A DNA stretch of 64,000 nucleotides from Deltaproteobacteria bacterium. GTDB lineage: Bacteria > Desulfobacterota > Desulfobacteria > Desulfobacterales > Desulfosarcinaceae. The stretch is taken from positions 1 to 64,000 of the forward strand of contig JAHLLR010000009.1 of the NCBI GenBank assembly GCA_020444075.1, read 5' to 3'. How positions within the stretch are numbered: the first letter of the stretch is position 1; the number at the start of each line of letters is the position of its first letter. The notes beneath the pieces are model-generated. The model searched no databases and had not been told where the DNA came from. It saw nothing but the letters and a program-made list of their open reading frames with translations. Both the position numbers and the translations under genes were made by a program. Shown piece by piece: positions 1 to 9,141 of the stretch.

Positions 1-61
1 TCACTGGTCACAACAAAATTCATCGGGAAGAGGCTGTCAGGCATGCAGGACGAGAAGAACC

Positions 62-2761
62 ATGGGTATTGACCGGCTGGATACTATTTTTCACCCCACA
101 TCCGTTGCCATCGTCGGGGCCTCGGAACAACCGGGGTCGGTGGGGCAGGCAGTAATTCGCAATCTGATCGACGGTGGATTCGAAGGACCGGTCTACCCGG
201 TCAACAAGGGACACACCACGATCATGGGGAAAAAAGCCTATGCCGCCTTGACCCGGATCGATGATCCGGTGGATCTGGTAGTGGTGACCACCTCCATGGA
301 AACGGTACCGGGAATTGTCGCCGATTGCGGCCGGATCAAGGCAGCCGGTGCGGTAATCATCTCTGTCGATGGGAAAGAGGCCGGCCAGTCGGGCCGGCGT
401 CTGGAAACCAAGATCCGGGATGCCGCCGCCGGGACCGGGTTGAGAATCGTGGGTCCGGATTGTCTGGGCATCATGTGCGGCCCGGCCCGCCTGAATGCCA
501 GTTTTGCCGGACCTATGCCCCTTGACGGCAAATTGGCTTTTGTTTCCCAAAGCGGCGCCATCTGCACGGCCATTCTTGACTTCTCCTTGAAAGAGCACAT
601 CGGTTTCAGTCATTTCATCAGCCTTGGATCGATGCTCGACGTTGATTTCGGTGATATCATCGACTACTTGAGCGCCGACCCCGCAGTCACCAGCATCGTC
701 ATGTATGTGGAAAGCCTCACCCGCCATCGCAATTTTATGAGTGCTGCCCGGTCGGTGAGCCGAGTGAAACCGATCATTGCCTTAAAGGCCGGAAGGAGCC
801 GGGCCGGTGCAATTGCCGCCGCGTCCCATACCGGAGCCATGGCCGGAGAAGATGCCGTCTACGATGCCGCGTTCCAGCGGGCGGGAATCGTTCGAGTCAG
901 GACCTTCGAAGAACTTTTCGATACCGCGGAGATTCTCTCGCGCAAGTGCCGGTTCAAGGGACCGGACCTGGCCATCGTCAGCAATGCCGGCGGCCCCGGA
1001 GTCATGGCTGCCGATGCATTGTCAGACTATGGCATGGAGCCGGTGCGGCTGTCACATGAAACCCTGGAGGCGCTGGATGCCATCCTCCCCGAACATTGGA
1101 GTCATGGGAATCCAGTGGATATTTTAGGGGATGCCACTCCCCAGCGGTATGCAGCCGCCGTTTCGATCCTCACCAGGGCAAAAGAAGTACAGGCTCTGCT
1201 GGTAATGCTGGCCCCCCAGGCCCTGACCGATGCCGTCACCGTGGCACAGACCCTTGCCGATCAATTCAGTCAAACCACCCTGCCCGTACTCACAGCCTGG
1301 CTGGGCGGCATTGATGTGGAAAAAGGACGGGACAGATTCAACCAGGCCGGTATCGCCACTTTCGACACCCCGGAACGTGCCGTTCGCGCATTCATGAACC
1401 TGTATCGCCATGCCCGCGGCATCGAAATGCTGCAGCAGATTCCACCGCGCCTGTCCAAACGGATTCAAGTGGATCGGGAAACCGCAGGTCGCCTGGTCGA
1501 AATCGGTCTGTCATCACCCGGCGGCCGCCTCACGGAAACAGAAGCCAAATCCCTGATCGCGGCATACGGGATTCCGGTGAATCCCACAACGGCAGCCGCT
1601 TCTGCTGACGAGGCGGTGTCCATTGCAAAAGGCTATGGATTTCCGGTGGTGATGAAAATTCTGTCCCGGGACATCATTCACAAAATGGATGCCGGTGGTG
1701 TCATTCTGGACCTGAAGACCGGTGACGATGTGAAAAAAGCCTATAGGGATTTAATCGCCACAGCCGGCGCCGCCTTCCCTCAAGCGAAGATCGACGGTGT
1801 GACCATACAGCCCATGATCCGTACACCGGACTGCGAATTGATCATGGGTACCAAAAGGGATCCGGACTTCGGTCCGGTGATTCTGTTCGGCATGGGAGGC
1901 ATACTGGCCGACTTGCTGAACGACCGCGCCATTGCCCTGCCTCCTCTGAACCGCCTGCTGGCCTCCCGACTCATGGAGGGCACGCGCATCGACCAGCTGC
2001 TCAAAGGCTACCGCAACCACCTGCCGGCCGATCGTGAACGCCTGGACGAGATGTTGATTCGCCTGTCCCAACTGACCATCGATTTCCCGCAGATTGCCGA
2101 ACTGGACATCAACCCCGTGGTAATTAAAAACGGTCAGCCGATCGCCGTGGACGCCCGCGTTGTCCTCACGCCGTCGCCATTCCCGGCCCCGATGCATCTG
2201 GCGGTCAGCCCCTATCCGGCCCAGTATGAATCCCGGGTGCAACTGGCGGACATCGGCGAACTGCTGATCCGCCCCATCCGCCCTGAAGACGCCCAGTTGC
2301 TGGTTGAAATGTTCGAGACCCTTTCTCCCCAGAGCATCTACTACCGTTTTTTTTCTCCCATGAAACAGCTTTCACCCACCATGCTGGCCCGTTTCACACA
2401 GATCGACTACGACCGGGAGATCGCACTGGTGGCCATTCTTGAATCGGGTTCTTCGGAAAAAATGCTGGGGGCCGCCCGCGTCATCCTGCAGCACAACATG
2501 AAGGATGCGGAATTTGCCGTGCTTGTCGGAGACCCATGGCACGGCAAGGGCATCGGGGCCCATCTGCTGGCCACCTGCCTCAACATCGCCAGGGAACGGC
2601 AATTCAGAATCATCTGGGGGACCGTGCTGGCCGAGAATAAAGGAATGCTGGCATTGTGCCGCAAGCTTGGCTTTATCATCAAACGTGGCGGCCAGTCCGG
2701 CGAATTCGAATTGACCCTGGATATGACCCAACTGCCGCCCGGGGCCTCTTTTAAGGCATGA
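62..2761 (+). CDS. ADP-forming acyl-CoA synthetase-like protein (CoA-binding + ligase + ATP-grasp) with C-terminal GNAT acetyltransferase domain (PatZ/Pat-like architecture)
   Basis: 899-aa ORF; N-terminal CoA-binding motif (VAIVGASEQPGSVGQAV), SHTGAMAG motif, ATP-grasp region (GFPVVMKILSRDIIHKMDAGGV), C-terminal GNAT-like segment (VLVGDPWHGKGIGAHLL). Confidence 0.9.
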   Translation: MGIDRLDTIFHPTSVAIVGASEQPGSVGQAVIRNLIDGGFEGPVYPVNKGHTTIMGKKAYAALTRIDDPVDLVVVTTSMETVPGIVADCGRIKAAGAVIISVDGKEAGQSGRRLETKIRDAAAGTGLRIVGPDCLGIMCGPARLNASFAGPMPLDGKLAFVSQSGAICTAILDFSLKEHIGFSHFISLGSMLDVDFGDIIDYLSADPAVTSIVMYVESLTRHRNFMSAARSVSRVKPIIALKAGRSRAGAIAAASHTGAMAGEDAVYDAAFQRAGIVRVRTFEELFDTAEILSRKCRFKGPDLAIVSNAGGPGVMAADALSDYGMEPVRLSHETLEALDAILPEHWSHGNPVDILGDATPQRYAAAVSILTRAKEVQALLVMLAPQALTDAVTVAQTLADQFSQTTLPVLTAWLGGIDVEKGRDRFNQAGIATFDTPERAVRAFMNLYRHARGIEMLQQIPPRLSKRIQVDRETAGRLVEIGLSSPGGRLTETEAKSLIAAYGIPVNPTTAAASADEAVSIAKGYGFPVVMKILSRDIIHKMDAGGVILDLKTGDDVKKAYRDLIATAGAAFPQAKIDGVTIQPMIRTPDCELIMGTKRDPDFGPVILFGMGGILADLLNDRAIALPPLNRLLASRLMEGTRIDQLLKGYRNHLPADRERLDEMLIRLSQLTIDFPQIAELDINPVVIKNGQPIAVDARVVLTPSPFPAPMHLAVSPYPAQYESRVQLADIGELLIRPIRPEDAQLLVEMFETLSPQSIYYRFFSPMKQLSPTMLARFTQIDYDREIALVAILESGSSEKMLGAARVILQHNMKDAEFAVLVGDPWHGKGIGAHLLATCLNIARERQFRIIWGTVLAENKGMLALCRKLGFIIKRGGQSGEFELTLDMTQLPPGASFKA

Positions 2762-2863
2762 ATCAAAGGTGTGGAGGTTTATTGTTGATCGAGCAACCGG
2801 GATACAATCAGACGTATCGAGAACAGCCAATACTCCTCTTTACATTCAAAGAAAGGAAAAAAA

Positions 2864-3682
2864 ATGAAGAAAAGACGCGTTTGTGCAGTTATCGGCATTG
2901 GAACAATCCTGCTCTTTACCGTTGTCGGATGCTCGGATAGCTTGAGCAGAACATTTTACACCCACCATCCCCGATCTGCCCAGGAAGTAGAAATGGTTTG
3001 GGGCAAACCGGTGGATGTTATCAGGCTGGATGGCGGCATCGAAAAGCGCACCTACGTGATCCAGAGCCCCTACACCGATCTCAAATACCGTTATTTTCTG
3101 ATCAGGGACAACGTCGTACTGGCCAGCGGTATCACGGATACCGCTGGTGCCGTCCCGCCGAAAATCCAACAAGAAAATGTCGGTTTCGTCCCCAGCGACC
3201 TGAGCAAAGCTTATTATGCCAGGCACAAGACGACGGTTGCCCATCTGGACCAAACCTGGGGCAAACCGCTGCAGGTTCAGGATATGAATGACGGAATGCA
3301 AGTTCGCGTGTATTCCATTCAGGATCCCTATACCGATTTCAAGTTACGCAAATTCATCGTCAAGGACGGTATCGTCGTTGCCAGCCGTATCTCTCCGGAA
3401 ACAGAATTCAGCGTCGATACCCGGCCGCAGGAATATCGGAGCATCGAAATCAACGAAATCAGCCATCTCTACTACCAGAAGCATCCCATGTCCCTCGAAG
3501 CGGTAGAGATGGCTTGGGGGGAACCGGTACTCATCCAGAAGGCTGATAATGGGTTGGAAAAACGAACCTATAAGCTTCAGATCCCGACCGATGCCGCCTT
3601 CGCTTTTCGATTTTTCATCATTAAAGATGGCCAGGTAATCTCTAGCGGTATCAGTGATACAATGGATGTTTCCGCAAAATAA
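2864..3682 (+). CDS. Putative lipoprotein with three tandem internal repeats
   Basis: N-terminal signal with lipobox-like FTVVGC; three copies of a ~75-aa unit (WGKPVDVIRLDGGIEKRTYVIQ / WGKPLQVQDMNDGMQVRVYSIQ / WGEPVLIQKADNGLEKRTYKLQ). Confidence 0.75.
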   Translation: MKKRRVCAVIGIGTILLFTVVGCSDSLSRTFYTHHPRSAQEVEMVWGKPVDVIRLDGGIEKRTYVIQSPYTDLKYRYFLIRDNVVLASGITDTAGAVPPKIQQENVGFVPSDLSKAYYARHKTTVAHLDQTWGKPLQVQDMNDGMQVRVYSIQDPYTDFKLRKFIVKDGIVVASRISPETEFSVDTRPQEYRSIEINEISHLYYQKHPMSLEAVEMAWGEPVLIQKADNGLEKRTYKLQIPTDAAFAFRFFIIKDGQVISSGISDTMDVSAK

Positions 3683-3795
3683 TTTCTTTCATGGCCTGCC
3701 GATTGAATGGACAGGTGTTTGCGTCTCCTGCTGACCCCGGCGGGAGACGCAACCCTCCGGAAGGCCGAACCCATCGATTCAGTGGAAACAAGACA

Positions 3796-4203
3796 ATGGA
3801 AAAGGTTAATGAGATCCTCATCGCCGATCGAAATCCTCACATCAGGGGTTTTCTCAAGCGAGAGCTGTCGGCTTGCGGATACAATGTCCGGCTGGCCGAA
3901 AACGGGAAAGAGCTTCTGAAGCTTATTTATAGCCACATCCAGATTGACCTGCTGGTTTTGGATCCCGATTTTCCGGGTGTGGATGCAAACTTGATGGCCC
4001 GAAAAATAGTTGATCGGGTTCCTCAACTGCCGGTGGTGCTCTATTGTCTTCGAGGAACCGACGATCTCTCAGATTTTACAGCAGGAAACGTGTTTCATGT
4101 TGAAAAAAACGGCCAGAGCATCGAAATTCTTAAAGAAGTTATCCACGCTATTCTTATCGGTGCCAGCATCCATGCACCGTTTTCCCTGAAACGGCAAGGC
4201 TGA
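3796..4203 (+). CDS. Divergent receiver-domain (response regulator-like) protein
   Basis: ORF MEKVNEILIADRNPHIRGFLKRELSACGYNVRLAENG...LLVLDPDFPGVD; CheY-like fold pattern but reduced acidic pocket; start chosen inside the 3691 ORF. Confidence 0.65.
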   Translation: MEKVNEILIADRNPHIRGFLKRELSACGYNVRLAENGKELLKLIYSHIQIDLLVLDPDFPGVDANLMARKIVDRVPQLPVVLYCLRGTDDLSDFTAGNVFHVEKNGQSIEILKEVIHAILIGASIHAPFSLKRQG

Positions 4204-4392
4204 CTCACCCACCTCTGTCATCTTCATGCGCGCCCTACGCATCAGTCAGGACGATAAACCCCAACAGACCTTCTTTTCCTCACCTTTTCAACACGCAACC
4301 GGCCAGGACCCATCTGCCCAAAAATAAGCGGTGCCACTGCGGTCGAATCGTTTTGAGGGGGGTCGGTCTGGGCCAACCCGGAGGCCCCAGTA

Positions 4393-4407
4393 TTTACAAA
4401 TTGTAAA
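4393..4407. promoter_or_regulatory. Palindromic operator TTTACAAATTGTAAA (site 1 of 3)
   Basis: Perfect 7-1-7 palindrome; the same motif is in the leaders of two paralogous operons (7199-7213, 22483-22497). Confidence 0.7.
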
Positions 4408-4503
4408 GAATACGGACAGGACCGTAAGCCCCCATATTGATGCCGATATAAATAACCACTTTAAATTACATCTATTTAAACTCTCCTTCAATACCGCCAG
4501 CCT

Positions 4504-4519
4504 TGGCATTCACCTTGCT
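4504..4519 (+). promoter_or_regulatory. Sigma-54 (-24/-12) promoter TGGCATTCACCTTGCT
   Basis: Matches TGGCAC-N5-TTGCW with correct GG/GC spacing, 38 bp before the kinase start codon. Confidence 0.8.
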
Positions 4520-4556
4520 CTAACGAGATTAACTTGTAAAAAGAGAGTCTTTACAG

Positions 4557-6236
4557 ATGGAAAAAAGCCCATATACCGGTGTCAGACGATTCGTCCTGAT
4601 CAACATGATTCTGGTGCCGTTCATCCCTTTCCTGCTGGCCCTGGGCATCGGCAACCACTCTTTTTCAAGATCCATTGAAAACAGCACCATCGCCTCAATG
4701 AAACGGATTGCGGGCGACCATCGGCAGATGATTGAATCCTTTCTGTTGGAACGCCAAAACGACCTGGAACTGATCATTAACACCTCCAGTTTCACTGAAC
4801 TGGTCCGGCCTGAAAGGCTTTCCTCAATTTTCCTGCAACTTCAGCGTATAACCAGCGCATTTGTGGATCTGGGCATTTTCGACGACACCGGCGTTCATGT
4901 GGCCTACCATGGTCCCTATGATCTCTCTGGTAAACTTTATCGGGACACCCCCTGGTTTCAGCAGACCTTGAAAAACGGCATCTATATCAGCGATGTTTTT
5001 TTGGGCTATCGCAACATCCCCCACTTCATCATTGCGGTGGCCAAAAAGGAGAATGAAAGAACCTGGATAATCAGAGCCACCGTAGATTCCCAGCGTTTTG
5101 ACAACATGGTCAGGCAGATCCGCATCGGAAAAACCGGCGAAGCGTACCTGCTCAACCGGAGCGGGGTGCTGCAGACGGACCGCCGCAGCGGCGGCAACCT
5201 GATGGAGTCGCCCCGTGAGAAGATCCCCCTGCCTCGAAATGGTCGCGAAATCCACACCTTTATCCACCGGGAGGGCCGTGAAGAGCCCTTCCTTTATGCC
5301 ACCACCTGGCTCAAAGACCAGAACTGGGTACTGGTGATCCGGCAGGAAAAAACGGATGCATTCATGGCCCTGCGGGAGGCCCGGATGTCGATCCTTTTCA
5401 TCAGCCTGGTCGGTGGTGGCTGCATCGTCGCGGCCGCTTTTACACTGACCGGCGCCATCGTACGAAAAATGGAAAAAACCGATGCGGAAAAAGCCCTGTT
5501 GAGCCAGCAACTCATTGGCGCGTCACGACTGGCTGAGTTGGGGGAAATGGCCGCCGGCTTTGCCCATGAGATTAACAATCCGCTCCAGATCATCAGCACA
5601 GAGTTGTCATTGATCCGGGTCCTTCAGTCGGAAATGATTGAATCCGGCCAGCTCACCCCCGGGGAACCCCATGAACAGGTCACCGACAGCATCGACCAGA
5701 TCAAACTGCAGATTGACAGATGCTCCCGGATCACCGCATCCATCCTCAAATTCGGCCGACAGGGTGAATCCCGATCCGAAAACCTGGACCTTACCGTCGT
5801 CATCCCGGAAATTATTCAAATGGTTCAAAAAAAAGCTGAGGTTCACGGCGTCCGGATGGAATGCCGCCTGCCAGATACACCGGTCAGGGTGACCGCCGAT
5901 GCATCCCGTCTCCAACAAGTCCTGCTGAACCTGCTCAACAACGCTTTGGATGCTATCATCGAACAGCGGGGGAGCACGGGCGGAATCATCGGGTTAGACC
6001 TTTCCACTGGAGAAAACGGCACGGCGACAATCGACGTGAGTGACAATGGCACCGGCATCACACCGGAAAACATGGAGAAGATTTTTGCCCCATTTTTTAC
6101 GACCAAACCGGTGGGCAAAGGAACCGGGCTCGGACTTTCCGTATGCTTCGGCATTGTTCAGCAGATGGGCGGGAAAATGGAAGTAACCAGCACCGTGGGA
6201 AAAGGGACCACCTTTTCAATTGTTCTGCCGGCTTAA
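4557..6236 (+). CDS. Membrane sensor histidine kinase with extracytoplasmic Cache-like sensor domain
   Basis: H-box [16 protein letters not shown]-box NLLNNALDAI, G-boxes DNGTGI / [10 protein letters not shown]; two TM segments flanking the sensor. Confidence 0.95.
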   Translation: MEKSPYTGVRRFVLINMILVPFIPFLLALGIGNHSFSRSIENSTIASMKRIAGDHRQMIESFLLERQNDLELIINTSSFTELVRPERLSSIFLQLQRITSAFVDLGIFDDTGVHVAYHGPYDLSGKLYRDTPWFQQTLKNGIYISDVFLGYRNIPHFIIAVAKKENERTWIIRATVDSQRFDNMVRQIRIGKTGEAYLLNRSGVLQTDRRSGGNLMESPREKIPLPRNGREIHTFIHREGREEPFLYATTWLKDQNWVLVIRQEKTDAFMALREARMSILFISLVGGGCIVAAAFTLTGAIVRKMEKTDAEKALLSQQLIGASRLAELGEMAAGFAHEINNPLQIISTELSLIRVLQSEMIESGQLTPGEPHEQVTDSIDQIKLQIDRCSRITASILKFGRQGESRSENLDLTVVIPEIIQMVQKKAEVHGVRMECRLPDTPVRVTADASRLQQVLLNLLNNALDAIIEQRGSTGGIIGLDLSTGENGTATIDVSDNGTGITPENMEKIFAPFFTTKPVGKGTGLGLSVCFGIVQQMGGKMEVTSTVGKGTTFSIVLPA

Positions 6237-6470
6237 CGGCTATCGGCGTAACCCATCAGTGCGTGACCGGAAGGGCGATCGCTGTCGCTGATGCTGTCGG
6301 ACGGAAATGACCGCATGCAGATAATGTGGTCATAGGCCTGCGCTGCAGGCCGGCGCCGCCGTCAGGTAAAACCCTTTCTGCAGAATGCCGCAGGAAGTCT
6401 TCAATAATCACGTATCCGGGGCCCGGTGGGCGCCGATGCGTCCATTTCAGCCAAACAGGAGCGCAATGAC

Positions 6471-6917
6471 ATGGAAAAACTGAAAATGATGTTGGTGGAT
6501 GATGAGGAACGCTTTCTTTCCACGACCCAAAAACTGCTGGAGAGAAAAGATTTCGACGTGCAGACCGCTTCCAGCGGTGCCGAGGCACTGGAAAAGCTGC
6601 GGACGAAACCGGTACATGTAGTGATCCTGGATGTAAAGATGCCGGGGATGGACGGTGTCTCCACGCTGCGTGAGATAAAGAGGAATTTTCCGATGGTGGA
6701 GGTGATCATGCTCACCGGCCACGCCACCGTCGAATCGGCCATCGAAGGGTTGAAGTCCGGAGCGGTGGATTACCTGATGAAACCGGCGAATCTGGAAGAC
6801 ATCGTCGCCAAAGCCATGGATGCCTTCAACCGACGGGTCGACATCGAAGAAAAAATCCGTGTGGCACGCATGCGCGGCCTGATGAAATCCCCTCGTGAAA
6901 TGCTGAAGAACGCCTGA
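6471..6917 (+). CDS. Response regulator, receiver domain only (short C-terminal tail)
   Basis: MMLVDDEERF..VVILDVKMPGMDG..MLTGHATVESAIEG..KSGAVDYLMKP; start codon internal to the 6426 ORF. Confidence 0.9.
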   Translation: MEKLKMMLVDDEERFLSTTQKLLERKDFDVQTASSGAEALEKLRTKPVHVVILDVKMPGMDGVSTLREIKRNFPMVEVIMLTGHATVESAIEGLKSGAVDYLMKPANLEDIVAKAMDAFNRRVDIEEKIRVARMRGLMKSPREMLKNA

Positions 6918-7198
6918 AAGAAGGTCTCCCTGAACGGCTTCCCGAAACATGAATCAGCGGCAGCCAAACCGAATTTTAACGAGATCCGTGAATTCATCGG
7001 CACCCGAATTCGTATGTAAGCTTAATTGGAACAGGGGTTGACCTGCCCCACCCCATACCCGGAAAAAGCGCATCTCTGGCTCCACGCGTTGTTTCCGGGT
7101 TTCTTGAATCCCTCCAGCCATTCCTTTGCGCAGTGAATATGCAGCGATGCCCGCTTCTCTTTATTTTCCCCAGACGCGATCCGATCAACATAACCTCT

Positions 7199-7213
7199 TT
7201 TACAAATTGTAAA
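7199..7213. promoter_or_regulatory. Palindromic operator TTTACAAATTGTAAA (site 2 of 3)
   Basis: Perfect palindrome extending to 17 bp (7198-7214); same 15-mer as site 1. Confidence 0.7.
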
Positions 7214-7319
7214 ACATACTGACACGACAATCCCTGCAAAAAGAATTGAACCTGTTTTCACATGACATTTTTTTCTTTAAAATCGACATATTATAATTCT
7301 CACCACTTCTGTTTGCCGA

Positions 7320-7335
7320 TGGCATACCCATTGCT
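7320..7335 (+). promoter_or_regulatory. Sigma-54 promoter TGGCATACCCATTGCT
   Basis: -24 GG / -12 GC at canonical spacing upstream of the SLC13-type transporter gene. Confidence 0.78.
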
Positions 7336-7439
7336 GACGCTATGACTGACCGGCAGCGGCCGGCAGCCATCGCGTGATGGAAGACTGCCAGGGGGGCGGT
7401 TTCAATACCCGGTTAAACATGATCGATGAAGGAGGCACC

Positions 7440-9128
7440 ATGTCACATCAAACCGCAGTGGACCATGGTTACGACCCATTGCTGGCAGAAGCAATCGAAG
7501 ACCGGAAATGGACGTGGAAAAGCAGGCCCGGATACAAGCCCATGTTCTTTATCATCGCCGCCCTGGCGTTCACCTTTGCCGTCATGATGCCACCGACGCA
7601 AGGCATGCTGGACATGGTAAAAACGGAAAACCCATCCGGGTACAAATTACCCCAGGGGGCTAAGACGATTACCGATACGGTGAACAAAAAGCTGCGTCCC
7701 GAAGCGTTCAATGCCGAACAATCCCACAAGGCGGAGGCTTCCGAAGAAGGCGGCCACAACAAAATCAGGCCCCTGCTCACCCCTTACCAGGTTGCCCAGA
7801 TGGCCAAGCTGACCGTGTGCATCCTGTTTCTGGCCGCCTTCCTGTGGGGCACCGAAGCCCTGCCGCTGGGAGCCACGGATATCCTGGTGGGCGTGATGTT
7901 ATACCTGTTTGCCATCCTACCCATCAATGAAATCTCCAAAGCCTATATGACCGATGCAGTATTCTTCATTTTCGGAATTCTGGCCGTGGCCGTGGGGGTG
8001 GCCAAGACGGGTCTGGACAAGCGTATCGGCCTGATCCTGCTCAGTCGCATCAAAAGCGCCAAGGCGTTTGCCTTCGTCTTTCTGCCCATGCTGGCCTTGT
8101 CGGCGGGTTTTTTATCCGAACACGCCCTGGTAGCATTGCTCGTCCCTGTGCTCATGGGCGTTTACAAGGTGACCTGCAAGATGTACGGTATCAAAAAGGA
8201 CCGTGCCCTGGCCATTTTCCTCATCCTGGGGGTTTGTTTTGCAGCCAATCACGGCGGTCCCGGCTCTCCGGCGGCTGGCGGCCGCAATGCCATCATGGTG
8301 GGCTATCTGGCCGACTACGGCATGCCCATCACCTTTCTGGAATGGATGAAGACCGGCATTCCCTTTGTGCCGGTGATGTCCTGGGTGATCGGTATTTACA
8401 TGTATCTGCGCCTGAAGCCCAAGTTCCTGGTCAAGGAAGTGAATCCGGGTAAGGTGGTCAGGGATGAAGTGAAAAACATGCCCAAATTCAGGGGGCGGGA
8501 AGTGGCCATGGCGGTGATCCTGATTCTTCTGGTGATCGCCTGGGTGGTCATCGGCGAACATGCCGGGTTGGGAGGTCCCACCCTGTATGCGGTGATGGCC
8601 ATGTTTTTATTTAAAATCATCAACTGGGAGGATGTGCAAAACGGCGTGGCCTTTGACGTGGTGGGACTCTACGCCGCTGCCTGCGCCATGGGTGTAGCCC
8701 TCAAGTTCACCGGCGGCGCTCTGTGGCTGGCCAGCACCTTCGTGAGTGTCCTGCCGGAGTTTCTAACCAAGGGGGACGGCCTGATCATCGGTGTCAGTCT
8801 GCTCACCGGCACCATGACCAACTTCATGAGCGACGGCGCCACCGTGGCAGCCCTGGGCCCCATTGTCCTGCCCATGGCGACCCTGGCCAACGTGAGCGTG
8901 TGGAAGGTGGGATTGATCACCTCCTTTTCCTCCTCTTTTGCCAACTTTCTGGTGGTGGGCACCCCCAATAACGCCATCTGTTTCGGCATGGCCAAAGACC
9001 CGGAAACCGGTGAACGTCTGCTCGACGTCATGGACTTTGTCAAATTCGGGCTGCCGGTAACGTTGTTGGCATGGCTGGTGCTCTGGTTCTGGACCGTGCT
9101 GGGCTACTGGAAGCTCATCTCCTGGTAA
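7440..9128 (+). CDS. SLC13/DASS-family sodium:anion (dicarboxylate/sulfate-like) symporter
   Basis: Multi-TM protein with SLC13-like segments (NHGGPGSPAAGGRNAIMVGYL; TNFMSDGATVAALGPIVLPMA; VVGTPNNAICFGM); start MSHQTAV preferred inside the 7374 ORF. Confidence 0.85.
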   Translation: MSHQTAVDHGYDPLLAEAIEDRKWTWKSRPGYKPMFFIIAALAFTFAVMMPPTQGMLDMVKTENPSGYKLPQGAKTITDTVNKKLRPEAFNAEQSHKAEASEEGGHNKIRPLLTPYQVAQMAKLTVCILFLAAFLWGTEALPLGATDILVGVMLYLFAILPINEISKAYMTDAVFFIFGILAVAVGVAKTGLDKRIGLILLSRIKSAKAFAFVFLPMLALSAGFLSEHALVALLVPVLMGVYKVTCKMYGIKKDRALAIFLILGVCFAANHGGPGSPAAGGRNAIMVGYLADYGMPITFLEWMKTGIPFVPVMSWVIGIYMYLRLKPKFLVKEVNPGKVVRDEVKNMPKFRGREVAMAVILILLVIAWVVIGEHAGLGGPTLYAVMAMFLFKIINWEDVQNGVAFDVVGLYAAACAMGVALKFTGGALWLASTFVSVLPEFLTKGDGLIIGVSLLTGTMTNFMSDGATVAALGPIVLPMATLANVSVWKVGLITSFSSSFANFLVVGTPNNAICFGMAKDPETGERLLDVMDFVKFGLPVTLLAWLVLWFWTVLGYWKLISW

Positions 9129-9141
9129 TACGGCGATCAAC

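Noticed and set aside
6237-6470. Possible promoter or small RNA between the 4557 kinase and 6471 receiver (GCCTGCGCTGCAGGC hairpin)
   Set aside because: Only a short 6-bp stem; no sigma-54 or other convincing promoter and no conserved motif shared with the other operons.
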